Source: DASRDU01 sp035652435 (GTDB lineage Bacteria; Acidobacteriota; Blastocatellia; RBC074). Taken from it: a stretch of 64,000 bases of DNA. The stretch spans positions 54,458-118,457 of the forward strand of contig DASRDU010000101.1 of NCBI GenBank assembly GCA_035652435.1, in the 5' to 3' direction. Below the pieces are notes generated by a model. The model ran no database searches. It saw only the letters and a program-made list of their open reading frames with translations, and was not told the origin of the DNA. Position 1 is the stretch's first letter. Every line of letters begins with the position of its first letter. Shown in pieces: positions 36,810 to 45,170 of this stretch. Both the position numbers and the translations under genes were made by a program.

Positions 36810-37229
36810 ATGCACCGCATTTTGTATCAGTCCAACTTCTGCGCCGAATGCGGCAACCGTCCGGGCCGGCGGCGATGGTGGCAGCACGGCTACTTCTGTG
36901 AATGCTGCGCGCGGCGGCTGGGCCGCAGACGTGCCTTCTGGCCGATGCTCTTCGCTGTGTGCGTGGTGCTGCTCGGGGTGACGATCAACACGGGCCGGCA
37001 GGAGACCGCCCTCGAACGGATGACCTCTCTCAATACCACCACCGCGCCGGTCGTTTCAGCCCGGGACGCGACCGCGATGCTCAAGGCGGCGCCAGCAGTT
37101 CCCGCCCCATCGCCGGAGTACGCCGTCTGCGGCGCGCGCACCAGGAAAGGCACTGCGTGCCGGCACCGCGTCAAACAACCGGGCCAGCGCTGCGCGCAGC
37201 ACCAGGGGATGCCCTCAATCCTTAAATAA
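36810..37229 (+). CDS. Small protein with zinc-finger-like ends and one membrane helix
   Basis: The 139-residue product has an N-terminal cysteine pair set (CAECG, then CECC), a hydrophobic helix (FWPMLFAVCVVLLGVTIN) and a C-terminal motif CGARTRKGTACRHRVKQPGQRCAQH whose Cys/His spacing looks like a small zinc-binding unit seen in diverse small proteins. No strong ribosome site precedes ATG 36810. The function is unknown. A membrane-tethered zinc-ribbon protein is the plain description. Confidence 0.55.
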   Translation: MHRILYQSNFCAECGNRPGRRRWWQHGYFCECCARRLGRRRAFWPMLFAVCVVLLGVTINTGRQETALERMTSLNTTTAPVVSARDATAMLKAAPAVPAPSPEYAVCGARTRKGTACRHRVKQPGQRCAQHQGMPSILK

Positions 37230-37374
37230 TCGCCCGAAAATTTTCTCCGACTTTTCCCCGACCGCCCCAGTCCAATGGTGCGTGAACGAAGCAGACCCCC
37301 TTGAATGACGGTCATCCGCGGCCACCGTAAGCGTCGCGTTTTTCGAGCCAGTCTCGAAGGAGGAATTGCCAGTT

Positions 37375-37719
37375 ATGAAGAAGTTGTTTTCGATTCTGAT
37401 CGCCATTGGGATTTCATTCAGTCTGACTGCCATCACCTTCGCTCAGGATTCCACGCCCGGGACAAAGACGCCGGGCATCAGGCACCGTCAGAAACACCAG
37501 CAGCGACGCATCGGCCAGGGAGTGCGTTCAGGCGAACTGAAGGCCGGTGAAACGATCAAACTGGAAAAGGAACAGAAGGAAATTCAGCAGGACAAGAAAG
37601 AGGCCAAATCTGACGGCACCGTGACCGCCGGGGAGCGCAAGGCAATCCTCAAGGAACAGAATCAGGCCAGCCGCCACATCTACCGGGCCAAACACAACAA
37701 CCGCAATCGGCGAAACTGA
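37375..37719 (+). CDS. Small exported basic protein
   Basis: ATG 37375 opens a signal peptide (LFSILIAIGISFSLTAITFAQ), with GGAGGA upstream; a TTG 9 bp earlier is too close to it. The 114-residue mature sequence is very basic and rich in Lys, Arg, Gln and His, with repeats such as KLEKEQKEIQQDKKEAKSDG. No cysteine is present. The C-terminal part resembles other exported helical basic proteins of unknown role. It is followed by a strong hairpin terminator at 37756. Confidence 0.6.
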   Translation: MKKLFSILIAIGISFSLTAITFAQDSTPGTKTPGIRHRQKHQQRRIGQGVRSGELKAGETIKLEKEQKEIQQDKKEAKSDGTVTAGERKAILKEQNQASRHIYRAKHNNRNRRN

Positions 37720-37755
37720 TGCAACACCGTCGTGACCGGCGATTGATTACCAGAC

Positions 37756-37788
37756 AAAGCGGGCCGCGTTACCTGCGCGGCCCGCTTT
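37756..37788. terminator. Bidirectional terminator hairpin containing the glycosyltransferase stop codon
   Basis: A 13-bp perfect GC-rich stem (37756-37768 with 37776-37788) and a 7-nt loop is followed by CTTTCTTT on the plus strand. It ends the gene at 37375-37719. The stop codon (TAA) of the convergent glycosyltransferase lies inside the loop at 37769-37771. Confidence 0.7.
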
Positions 37789-39349
37789 CTTTAGTGTCGG
37801 CGTCCGGCAGGCGCGCGAGATGGATCCCGAAGATGGGCACCCCAAGGTGACGAGGGTCCTGAAATTCCCACGTCGAAGTATTCAGCGCCGAACAGCTGAG
37901 ACCGATCAGCGGGTCTTCGGCCACCTGACATTGCGCCGCGCAGACCTCGAAGGTCAGGCGCGTCCCTTCCAGCCGTACCTGCTCGGCAGGGATCGGAGCG
38001 TGATTGAATGTCAGGCGCATATCTTCTTTTCTTTCGGGGGCGCAGAGCGGGCCCAGTTCGAGCGCCAGCCGATAATCGCCCGGGACAAGACTCAGGCTGA
38101 TCTGCGCTTCGGGCGAAGCCCAGCGGAAATACTGCCCTTCATAAAGCTCGACCCCGTAGAACCCGGTGAATGATCCGTCTGTCCAGTCCGCGGCGTCGTA
38201 ATAGACCTCGGCCTGCGCGGCCAGGGCTCGGTTCAGGTCAACCGCGGCAAAGACAAAACTGATCGTCGAGACCCCGGTACCGGGGCACACTCTCGCTTCC
38301 GGCCACTTCCGCCTGTCAGGGTCGGCGCGGTCGAAATATCCGGATTCGGCCAGCACCCTGGCCACCGTCTCGTCACGGCGCAGCACTTTCTCTTTTACAT
38401 AACCCTCCAGCACCGGCTCGGGCAGGAAGAAATGCCGCAACAGGTATTGCCGGGTCTCGGCCTCGTCGAGCATCACGCTCGCCCGTTTCCAGCATCGTTT
38501 GGGCAACTCAACCGGAGTTCCGCCGGCCCAGACATCAGGCTCCCAGGATAATTTCCGGTATTTGCTTTTGAAATGATCGCAATCGGTTACCAGGAAATGA
38601 TAGCGGCACCCGCGCGACTCAGTCGGCACGGGGAGGCAGGCAGGCTGCTTCGGATACCTTTTCCCCTGCTCACGCACCCAGCAGTGAGAATCGAAGGCCT
38701 GGACTCTGGCTGACGTGCGGATGATGGATTTTCCCTGACGGTCGGCAATAAAATCATTCCAAAGCTCGATCTCTCCGGTCACCGGGTCTGCTATCTCCCG
38801 AGTCAATGCCTGCCTGCCCTGGAAGTAGGTCTGCTTCCAGAAAGGCTGGCCTTCACCCAGGTAGCAACTGACCAGTTCCGCAGTTTGCAACCGGACCATC
38901 TCAGTCGCGGGATGAATCCCGGCGAGCAGGCGAGGCAGGTTGCCCGCCGCCAGAGCCGGGGTTGCCGTGTCTCCCCTCGTCTCGTTTTCGGCGAAAGCGA
39001 ATTCGTCCGCGTCCAGACTCAGCAGCCATTCACAGCCTTCTTCCCGCGCCCGCTCAAGCGCATCATCCATGCACGTGCGCTGGAGGTCTGCCATTTGTCC
39101 AAATCCTCGCGATTGCCTCTGAGGGACGATGATCGGGACTGCCCAGGGAAAGGACTCGACAATCTCCAGACTACGGTCAGTGCAGTTATCCAGGTAGACG
39201 TAGGCCCGCGACACGCCGAGCGCATGGTGATAATGCAGGTTGGCTTCCAGAAACCTCTCTTCGTCCTTCACACACATCATCATCGCCAGGCGCGGAAGGT
39301 TGTGAGAGATGGCCCGGAGCCTGGGATTCGCCTTACCATCCAGAGTCAT
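37769..39349 (-). CDS. GT92/GT2-like glycosyltransferase with C-terminal beta domain
   Basis: The 526-residue product begins with LAMMMCVKDEERFLEANLHYHHALGVSRAYVYLDN, and the nucleotide-sugar/metal motif LSLDADEF follows. This is the family 92 (DUF23-like) or GT2 type pattern, transferring a sugar to a glycan or lipid acceptor. From about residue 340 the sequence changes to a beta-rich domain (GFYGVELYEGQYFRW, then HLGVPIFGIHLARL) that resembles the end of the neighbouring glycosyltransferase. GAGGATC precedes ATG 39349. The gene lies 26 bp after the neighbouring transferase's stop, so the two form an operon. Confidence 0.75.
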   Translation of the reverse strand: MTLDGKANPRLRAISHNLPRLAMMMCVKDEERFLEANLHYHHALGVSRAYVYLDNCTDRSLEIVESFPWAVPIIVPQRQSRGFGQMADLQRTCMDDALERAREEGCEWLLSLDADEFAFAENETRGDTATPALAAGNLPRLLAGIHPATEMVRLQTAELVSCYLGEGQPFWKQTYFQGRQALTREIADPVTGEIELWNDFIADRQGKSIIRTSARVQAFDSHCWVREQGKRYPKQPACLPVPTESRGCRYHFLVTDCDHFKSKYRKLSWEPDVWAGGTPVELPKRCWKRASVMLDEAETRQYLLRHFFLPEPVLEGYVKEKVLRRDETVARVLAESGYFDRADPDRRKWPEARVCPGTGVSTISFVFAAVDLNRALAAQAEVYYDAADWTDGSFTGFYGVELYEGQYFRWASPEAQISLSLVPGDYRLALELGPLCAPERKEDMRLTFNHAPIPAEQVRLEGTRLTFEVCAAQCQVAEDPLIGLSCSALNTSTWEFQDPRHLGVPIFGIHLARLPDADTKESGPRR

Positions 39350-39375
39350 CAGCTTTGATCCTCATCCCGGGTTGG

Positions 39376-40884
39376 TTAATCAGCGGCGACGAGTTCACCC
39401 TGAACCCTGTCAAAATCAATGGCGAACAACGGCAGCCCGAGCGAGCGCCGCTCGCTGCGGTCGCACTCCCGCAGCCGGGCGCACGCGAGCGTCAACAATT
39501 GCGGGCCCGGCTCAACAAAAAGCCGGCGAGTGATCAGGAAGCAGAACCGCCCGTTTCCCGACCGGTCGGGGGCGGGCGTCGCGGCAACGCCGTTCCAGTA
39601 GAGCCGCAATTCGTCAAAGCTCAGACGGCGCACTCCCCGGGTATCGAGCGTCACCGCCCAGTCGCCTGGCGCGAGGTCGAACGCGAGGCAGGCGACCGGC
39701 TCCGTCCAGCGGAAGCGGTGTCCGTTCCAGTTCTCCTGCAGATGAAAGCCCGCGAGGTGGGCTGCGGGGACTTCGCCCGGCCGGCAGGGATTGCTCAAGG
39801 GCGCCGGAGTCCGGCCATTGCGGCGGCCATAGAGGTAAGTTTCCACGGCGTAGTCCCCCAGGGATTGCCAGACTCGCATAAAGGCGCGATATCGGGCATC
39901 GGGATGACGCCGGGCGAGGGTGAGCCGGAGCCGGGCCATCCAGTAGCGCAAGCGGGATCGTTCCCTGCTTCCCAGCCGACCCAGTCGGTGTTCCAGCCAG
40001 CCCTGAAAGCCGGCGGTCAGCATCGTCCACGCCAGCAGTCGCCCGCCGCTGGTGCCCAGACGCCCCAGTGCGGAGCGGAAAGTATTCCGCGCACACTTCA
40101 CCATCGTTTTCATGACCAGAGGATCTGTGAGACTGTCCCTGAAATCATTACCGCCGGGGATCAGCCCCGGATGGTCCTCCTCAAACGCACAAGCCTGACG
40201 GCGGTATTCCCACGCGTAGTCGAGCAGCTCAGTCAGCTCAGCCGTGTTGTCATGAATAACGGTCGCTTCGGGAGCAAACCCGAGGCGGAACCCTCCGGCA
40301 TGCAACCTGGCGGCAATCGCCATCTCGGCGAACCACAGGTATTGATAATCCAGTCTGCCCACGGCTTCGTAAGCAGCTCGGCGGACTATAAATCCTCGCT
40401 TTGTGAATTTGCGCCAGTCGCCTTCCCGGGTCCAGATTGCCGCGTCCTCCAGATACATTCGCGCTTCCACTCGGGCCACCCACTGATGTTCGTGAGTGGG
40501 CAGCGTGCGGACGCAGGCGCCGTCCAGCCCTGTCTCTTCCAGATACTGCCATAACCTGGCCAGGCAATCTCTGGTGGCAAAAACGTGAGCCTCAGTGAAC
40601 AGAATCCAGGGCGCCCTGCAGGCCCGGGCACCAAAGTCATAGAGTTCCATTTCGTTTTTGGAGTCGAGTAGCAGCAGGCGATCCTGATCGGAGAGCTTAG
40701 CCCGCACCGAGTCCTCAAGCGAAGGATCAGCCCCGTTGCTCACGACGATCAGCTCAATACGCTCCCGGGGGAAGTTCTGCCGGGTCGTCCAGCTTTCGAT
40801 GGACTCCCGGGCCTTGCCGCGCGTGAGCGAGAGCGTCATGACAATTGAAACCGAAAGGCCATTCGTATTGTGAGGGAGGGACAT
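39376..40884 (-). CDS. GT2-family glycosyltransferase with C-terminal beta domain
   Basis: ATG 40884, with GAGG upstream, opens LSVSIVMTLSLTRGKARESIESWTTRQNFPRERIELIVVSNGA, a GT2 N-terminus. The 502-residue protein includes TEAHVF in the place of the usual metal-binding segment. An in-frame extension to 42000 is a shadow of the opposite-strand oxygenase. The last 130 residues (GFHLQENWNGHRFRWTEP, then RSLGLPLFAIDFDRV) resemble the end of the adjacent GT92-like protein. The acceptor and donor cannot be told. The neighbouring PhyH-type oxygenase is divergent and may belong to the same glycan system. Confidence 0.8.
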   Translation of the reverse strand: MSLPHNTNGLSVSIVMTLSLTRGKARESIESWTTRQNFPRERIELIVVSNGADPSLEDSVRAKLSDQDRLLLLDSKNEMELYDFGARACRAPWILFTEAHVFATRDCLARLWQYLEETGLDGACVRTLPTHEHQWVARVEARMYLEDAAIWTREGDWRKFTKRGFIVRRAAYEAVGRLDYQYLWFAEMAIAARLHAGGFRLGFAPEATVIHDNTAELTELLDYAWEYRRQACAFEEDHPGLIPGGNDFRDSLTDPLVMKTMVKCARNTFRSALGRLGTSGGRLLAWTMLTAGFQGWLEHRLGRLGSRERSRLRYWMARLRLTLARRHPDARYRAFMRVWQSLGDYAVETYLYGRRNGRTPAPLSNPCRPGEVPAAHLAGFHLQENWNGHRFRWTEPVACLAFDLAPGDWAVTLDTRGVRRLSFDELRLYWNGVAATPAPDRSGNGRFCFLITRRLFVEPGPQLLTLACARLRECDRSERRSLGLPLFAIDFDRVQGELVAAD

Positions 40885-41025
40885 CGGACATTGCCTCAAT
40901 GAAACGCCGGGGCGGGAAAACCGGGGCATAATACCCCGGATTTCGTTGGCCGGGCGACAGCAAAATTCACCTTGCCTGGTTTCGACCCGGCGACTTACAA
41001 TCCGCGCTCCCCGGAAGGACCCACC

Positions 41026-41988
41026 ATGCAAGCCGAGACTCCCGGAAAAGACCTTGAGATCATCATCTCCGAATCGGAAATTCAGGAGGGCAGGTTGCTC
41101 CCCGAGCATTTTCGACTGGCGGGCCTGCTGCTCCACACGCGCGGGTATGTAACGCTGAAGCGGGCGATTCCCGCCGAGATTGCGCAGGCGGCGGCGGCGG
41201 AGTTCCGCCGCGTCTACCAGGATTGCCTCGCGAGCAGGCAGGGGGACGGCTGGTATCAGATCGCCCGCGAAACGGAGGCTGTCTTCTGGGAGCGCAACTG
41301 CCGCTGGCGCATCTTTCCGAAGCTGCGGCCGCCGTTTGACAGTCCCTGGCTGCTGGCCAATCCATTCGCCGTGGAACTGCTCGGGTTCCTTCTGGGCGAC
41401 GATTTTTTTTGCAAATTCGTTTCGAGCGACACCTGCACGAAAGGGGCGCTGATGCAATCGCCCCACCGCGAACTGGGCATTGGGAAGTCCTGGGACCCGC
41501 AAAGCTACATCGTCAACGTGCCCCTGTGCTTTTCCGGGCTCGACAACGGCCCGCTGGAAGTCTGGCCCGGGGCCAGCCACCTGTGGCAAAACAGGTTGCT
41601 CAACCAGCTGGGCCTCGACACCGACGTGCAGGACGGGCGCAACCCTGATTTCGAAGAATTCGCCTCCCTCTTCAGCTCGCGCAGAGTGGTGCTGGAGCCC
41701 GGCGATCTGCTGATTCGCGACCCGGGAATGATGCACCGCGGGACGGTCAATCACACCGACGAGCCGCGCAGCCTGCTCACCCTGTGTTACTTCCGCTGCG
41801 GCCACACGCACGATTACGGCCAGGCGGAATACAACCTCGACCGCGCTCTGTGGGAACGGCTCGACCCGCGCTGCCGTCGGCTCTTCGCCCACTGCTTCGA
41901 GAAGGAGGAAGAGAGCGCCCCGGCGGAAAGGCCCGTTGGTTTGTGGGAGCGTCTCCGCCTGCTGTGGTCGCGCCCGAAGTCGGCCTGA
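41026..41988 (+). CDS. Phytanoyl-CoA dioxygenase (PhyH)-family protein
   Basis: ATG 41026 follows GGAAGGA at good spacing and gives 320 residues. The Fe(II)/2-oxoglutarate ligands are recognisable as HRE in QSPHRELGIG and the distal His in MMHRGTVNH, with Arg in DEPRSLL for 2-oxoglutarate. Such enzymes hydroxylate lipids, amino acids, antibiotics or sugars. In bacteria many act on secondary metabolites, and this one is divergent from two glycosyltransferases, so it may modify their product. The substrate is unknown. Confidence 0.75.
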   Translation: MQAETPGKDLEIIISESEIQEGRLLPEHFRLAGLLLHTRGYVTLKRAIPAEIAQAAAAEFRRVYQDCLASRQGDGWYQIARETEAVFWERNCRWRIFPKLRPPFDSPWLLANPFAVELLGFLLGDDFFCKFVSSDTCTKGALMQSPHRELGIGKSWDPQSYIVNVPLCFSGLDNGPLEVWPGASHLWQNRLLNQLGLDTDVQDGRNPDFEEFASLFSSRRVVLEPGDLLIRDPGMMHRGTVNHTDEPRSLLTLCYFRCGHTHDYGQAEYNLDRALWERLDPRCRRLFAHCFEKEEESAPAERPVGLWERLRLLWSRPKSA

Positions 41989-42118
41989 CGCGACCTTCAC
42001 TGACAGCTCATTGCAGAGATTGCGCCGGCTGAGGCCCTGTCCGGCGTGATGCTCACTCGTGTAAACGAAAAGCCTGAAGGTGCGAATTGAGTCAGCCCGG
42101 CGAGACCTCAGCCCGGCT

Positions 42119-44341
42119 TCAGGTGATGGCGATCACTTCGTAGTCCGTGACCGACGGGATCTCAAACCGCACCGTCCGGTCGCCCTGCCTGAACGGCAGA
42201 CTGCGCCCGGCGCGCAACGCCCGCACGCCGCCGACCTTCTTCCCGGCACCGACGTCGAATTCGACCTGCTGAGGGCCGATGGCATAAAACCGACGAACGA
42301 ACCCGCGCGTCATATTCGGGTTGTTGTAGTTCACGACGTGCAGGGCGTAGCCCGGCTCGGTCTCCCACGCAAAGACCTCGGCCATTCCCTCGCCGGTGAC
42401 TGACACCGGCTGACGCGCATCGCCCAGCACCCAGCGGACTGAGTTCTGGATCAACTGACTGAGGTCAGTATTCCCAGAACGCCAGAACGTGCGGTCAATG
42501 TCGCCGGAGAAATATGCGACGCGAGAGTTCCCTTTCTGTCGCAGGATGGCGGCAGGCTCATCCGTGCGCGGCTTGCGCGCATAGACCATCTCCGGCGGGA
42601 ACGCCGGGTAGTAAGGTACGATGCTGAGGACGGGCGGCACGGGCTCCGACGCCCTGATCGTCACGCGGTTCTCGGCCCCGGGCAGCAGCGCCGTCCCCTC
42701 GAAGTCACGGAGGATTGCGTGCCTTTGCTCAATGCGCATGTAGCTGTTGCCGGACGGGCCGATTGTTTCACCCGCAACGCTCGCCCCAAAGAGGTCAGAG
42801 AGGGCGAAATCGCGCCGCGCATCACCCCATTCGTTGTAGCGCGAAGTCTCGAACGTCGCCCAGACCGAGCCGCCCGACGCCGCATACTGCCTGATCTGTT
42901 CGCACTGCCCGTCACTGAGGTAAGCCGCGTTGGGGATGAGCAGCGCGCGGTATTTCCCGAGCGTCCCCGGTGCGAGGTCTCCCTCGTGGACGAAGTCAAA
43001 GACGAAGCGGCCTTCGAGCAGCGCGTAGTAGAGCCCCTGCAGGTAATCGCTCGTCTGAAACTGATCGCCCGCCCGCGCGCCTCCCGACCTTTCGCCGGAT
43101 TTGTAGAAGGCGATGGTACTCTGCGGGTAAAGCACGCCGAGGTCGGCAACCGGACGCCGGTTGCGGAAGTGCGGCTCGTTATCCGCCAGCCAGTTGAAGA
43201 ACGAACGGCCCACCTCGCGCCAGCGGTTGTCTTCCGGCGCGCCGCCGAGCCAGTGGAACCACGGCACCATCCCGCTCGCCGTCGTCTGCGCCATCCAGAG
43301 CGTCGCTTCGGCGGGCGATTTGGTGACGTGGCGCCAGGTCGGGCGGCTGTTGCTGTACGAGCCGGTGACGTTGGTGATCGTGCGGCCCTTCATCACCGAC
43401 TGCGCGACGCGGCCCTGCTGGGCGCAGTCCCAGATCACCGTGTCGCCGGAGCGCCCCTGATGATCGGCATTGAACCAGCCGGCCACTTCGCCCAGCCGCT
43501 TTACATCCTTGACCGTGCGGATGCCGCCGCCGAGGTTGCCGACGTAAACAGAATCGGCCTTCTTCTCTTTGGCGACCCCGTCCCACAGCCTCCAGACCTC
43601 AAGCACACGATCCATGAAAACGCCGTAGTATTTGCGGTAGAGCGGGCTCGTCGCGTCGGTCTGCTCGGGTGGCATGCCGCCCACCTTGTCACGATAAACT
43701 TTCCGGCAGTTCTCGCAGTAACAGACCGAGAGCGCGCCAGTACTCGGCCAGCCGTTGGTGAAGAACCCGTCCACCGGGTAGCGCCCGTTGATCTCGCGGT
43801 AGATGGCCGGCATCTGCTCGGTGAAATACGGGCTGAACATGCACGTCTTGTAGAGCCAGGTTGATTCGTTGTGCCTGCGCGGGCTCCCGTCGCGGTTGCG
43901 CTCGAACCACTCCGGATGCGCCTTGAACGCTTCTTCATGCGCGTAGTTGCAATCCATCCGCGCGACCACGCGCATCCCGCGCTTCTTCGAGGCGGCTGTC
44001 ATCTCACCAAACAGATCGCGCGAGCCGAGGAACTCGCTGCGGTGATGGTAAGGCACCTTAGTCGGGTAGAAGGCGACGATACCGCCGCCGTTCAGGAGCA
44101 GGGCGTCAACCCTGAGCGAGGCCCAGTAATCGGCCCACGCGTTCACGTCCATTGTGAGCGGGTCGCGCTCGTTGAAGTTGATCTGGCCGCAGCGCCGCAT
44201 CACCGCATACCACGGCCTTCCGTGTTCCTGCGCTGCGGCAGGCTGTGGCACGCCGGACGAGGTGACGATGACTGAAGCGGCAGAGACGACGAGAAACTCC
44301 CGGCGCGTGATCGGTGTCAGATCGGCTTTCGGTCGTGTCAT
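42119..44341 (-). CDS. Tat-exported glycosidase-like protein with trimerisation-type domain
   Basis: The 740-residue protein has a twin-arginine signal (TRREFLVVSAASVIV, R13-R14). Its TIM-barrel-like part shows WADYWASLRVDALLLNGGGIVAFYPTKVPYHHRS and a conserved cysteine motif CYCENC (VCYCENCRKVY), similar to GHL6/GH42-like hypothetical glycosyl hydrolases. A later part (LLIPNAAYLSDGQCEQIRQYAASGGSVWATFETS) matches the beta-galactosidase trimerisation domain. CAGGAG lies upstream of ATG 44341. A paralogue lies at 45171-47396. Exported hydrolysis of a glycoside is likely, but catalytic residues cannot be picked with confidence. Confidence 0.7.
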   Translation of the reverse strand: MTRPKADLTPITRREFLVVSAASVIVTSSGVPQPAAAQEHGRPWYAVMRRCGQINFNERDPLTMDVNAWADYWASLRVDALLLNGGGIVAFYPTKVPYHHRSEFLGSRDLFGEMTAASKKRGMRVVARMDCNYAHEEAFKAHPEWFERNRDGSPRRHNESTWLYKTCMFSPYFTEQMPAIYREINGRYPVDGFFTNGWPSTGALSVCYCENCRKVYRDKVGGMPPEQTDATSPLYRKYYGVFMDRVLEVWRLWDGVAKEKKADSVYVGNLGGGIRTVKDVKRLGEVAGWFNADHQGRSGDTVIWDCAQQGRVAQSVMKGRTITNVTGSYSNSRPTWRHVTKSPAEATLWMAQTTASGMVPWFHWLGGAPEDNRWREVGRSFFNWLADNEPHFRNRRPVADLGVLYPQSTIAFYKSGERSGGARAGDQFQTSDYLQGLYYALLEGRFVFDFVHEGDLAPGTLGKYRALLIPNAAYLSDGQCEQIRQYAASGGSVWATFETSRYNEWGDARRDFALSDLFGASVAGETIGPSGNSYMRIEQRHAILRDFEGTALLPGAENRVTIRASEPVPPVLSIVPYYPAFPPEMVYARKPRTDEPAAILRQKGNSRVAYFSGDIDRTFWRSGNTDLSQLIQNSVRWVLGDARQPVSVTGEGMAEVFAWETEPGYALHVVNYNNPNMTRGFVRRFYAIGPQQVEFDVGAGKKVGGVRALRAGRSLPFRQGDRTVRFEIPSVTDYEVIAIT

Positions 44342-44411
44342 GGCAGTGGCTCCTGTCAGCTTCAGGTTAACCCGGTACAGTAAGCTCCAGTTTCTCCTGG
44401 AGAATGACCGC

Positions 44412-45122
44412 TCAGCGGTGTGCTGTCACACCGACCTGCTCACAGTACTCCAGCACCGGGCATTCCGAGCAGCGCGGCAGCGTGCCCGTGCAGATGCGTT
44501 TGCCGAAAGGGACGAGCAGTTCATTGATCTCGACCCAGTGGCGGCGTGGCAACTTTTCTTCGAGCGCAATGGTCGTCTGCTCCGGGGTGCGCGTCTGCAC
44601 GTAGCCCCAGCGGTTGGTTATCCGATGGACATGCACGTCAACGCCGATGCGCGGCTGCCCGCAGGCGATGCCGAGGACGAGGTTGGCGCACTTGGGGCCG
44701 ACCCCGCCGAGCGAGAGCAGGACGTCGGAGTCGCAGGGCAACCGGCCGTCATAGCTCTCCACCAGGCGGCGGGCGATGGTATGAATCTGCTGCGCCTTGC
44801 GCTCGTGAAAGGTGCAGGCGCGGATCAATTCGTCAATCTGCCGCGGCGTCAGGCGGCTCACTTCGCGCGGCGTGCGGGCGCGGGCAAAGAGGCTGCGCGC
44901 CGTCGGCAGCATAACTTCGTCCAGCGTGCGGATCGAGATGATGCAGGCGACGAGCTGCTCGAAGGGCGAGGTGAACCCTTCCGCCGCCAACTCGAAGAGC
45001 GCCGCCTTTTTATACCGCTCGACGGCGCGGCGGATGCGGCGCATCATCAGCGCGATGTTGTGCGGCTTCTTCGCCGTGGCGGCGAGGCCGCTCGCTTTGC
45101 CCTTTTCACTCGTGCGTTTCAT
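44412..45122 (-). CDS. nth: Endonuclease III-like DNA glycosylase
   Basis: The 236-residue protein has the helix-hairpin-helix segment LLSLGGVGPKCANLVLG with the catalytic lysine, the catalytic aspartate in GVDVHVHRI, and a C-terminal [4Fe-4S] cluster C-x6-C-x2-C-x5-C (from CTGTLPRCSEC to C). Endonuclease III removes oxidised pyrimidines and nicks abasic sites. The usual LSAQTTD segment is replaced by ISIRTLDE. It sits between two paralogous glycosidase-like genes; the reason is not clear. GGGAGG is found upstream of ATG 45122. Confidence 0.85.
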   Translation of the reverse strand: MKRTSEKGKASGLAATAKKPHNIALMMRRIRRAVERYKKAALFELAAEGFTSPFEQLVACIISIRTLDEVMLPTARSLFARARTPREVSRLTPRQIDELIRACTFHERKAQQIHTIARRLVESYDGRLPCDSDVLLSLGGVGPKCANLVLGIACGQPRIGVDVHVHRITNRWGYVQTRTPEQTTIALEEKLPRRHWVEINELLVPFGKRICTGTLPRCSECPVLEYCEQVGVTAHR

Positions 45123-45170
45123 CGCCTGAATACCTCCCGCATCTTTCCAGCCCTCCTTTCAGACCGACCC

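Noticed and set aside
40885..42000. Long N-terminal extension of the GT2 gene to 42000 (874 residues)
   Set aside because: It is antisense to the PhyH gene (41026-41988), which has a good start and motifs. The GT2 fold begins at ATG 40884.
42719..43864. 381-residue plus-strand frame over the Tat glycosidase-like gene
   Set aside because: It is a shadow; the minus-strand frame has a Tat signal and domains.
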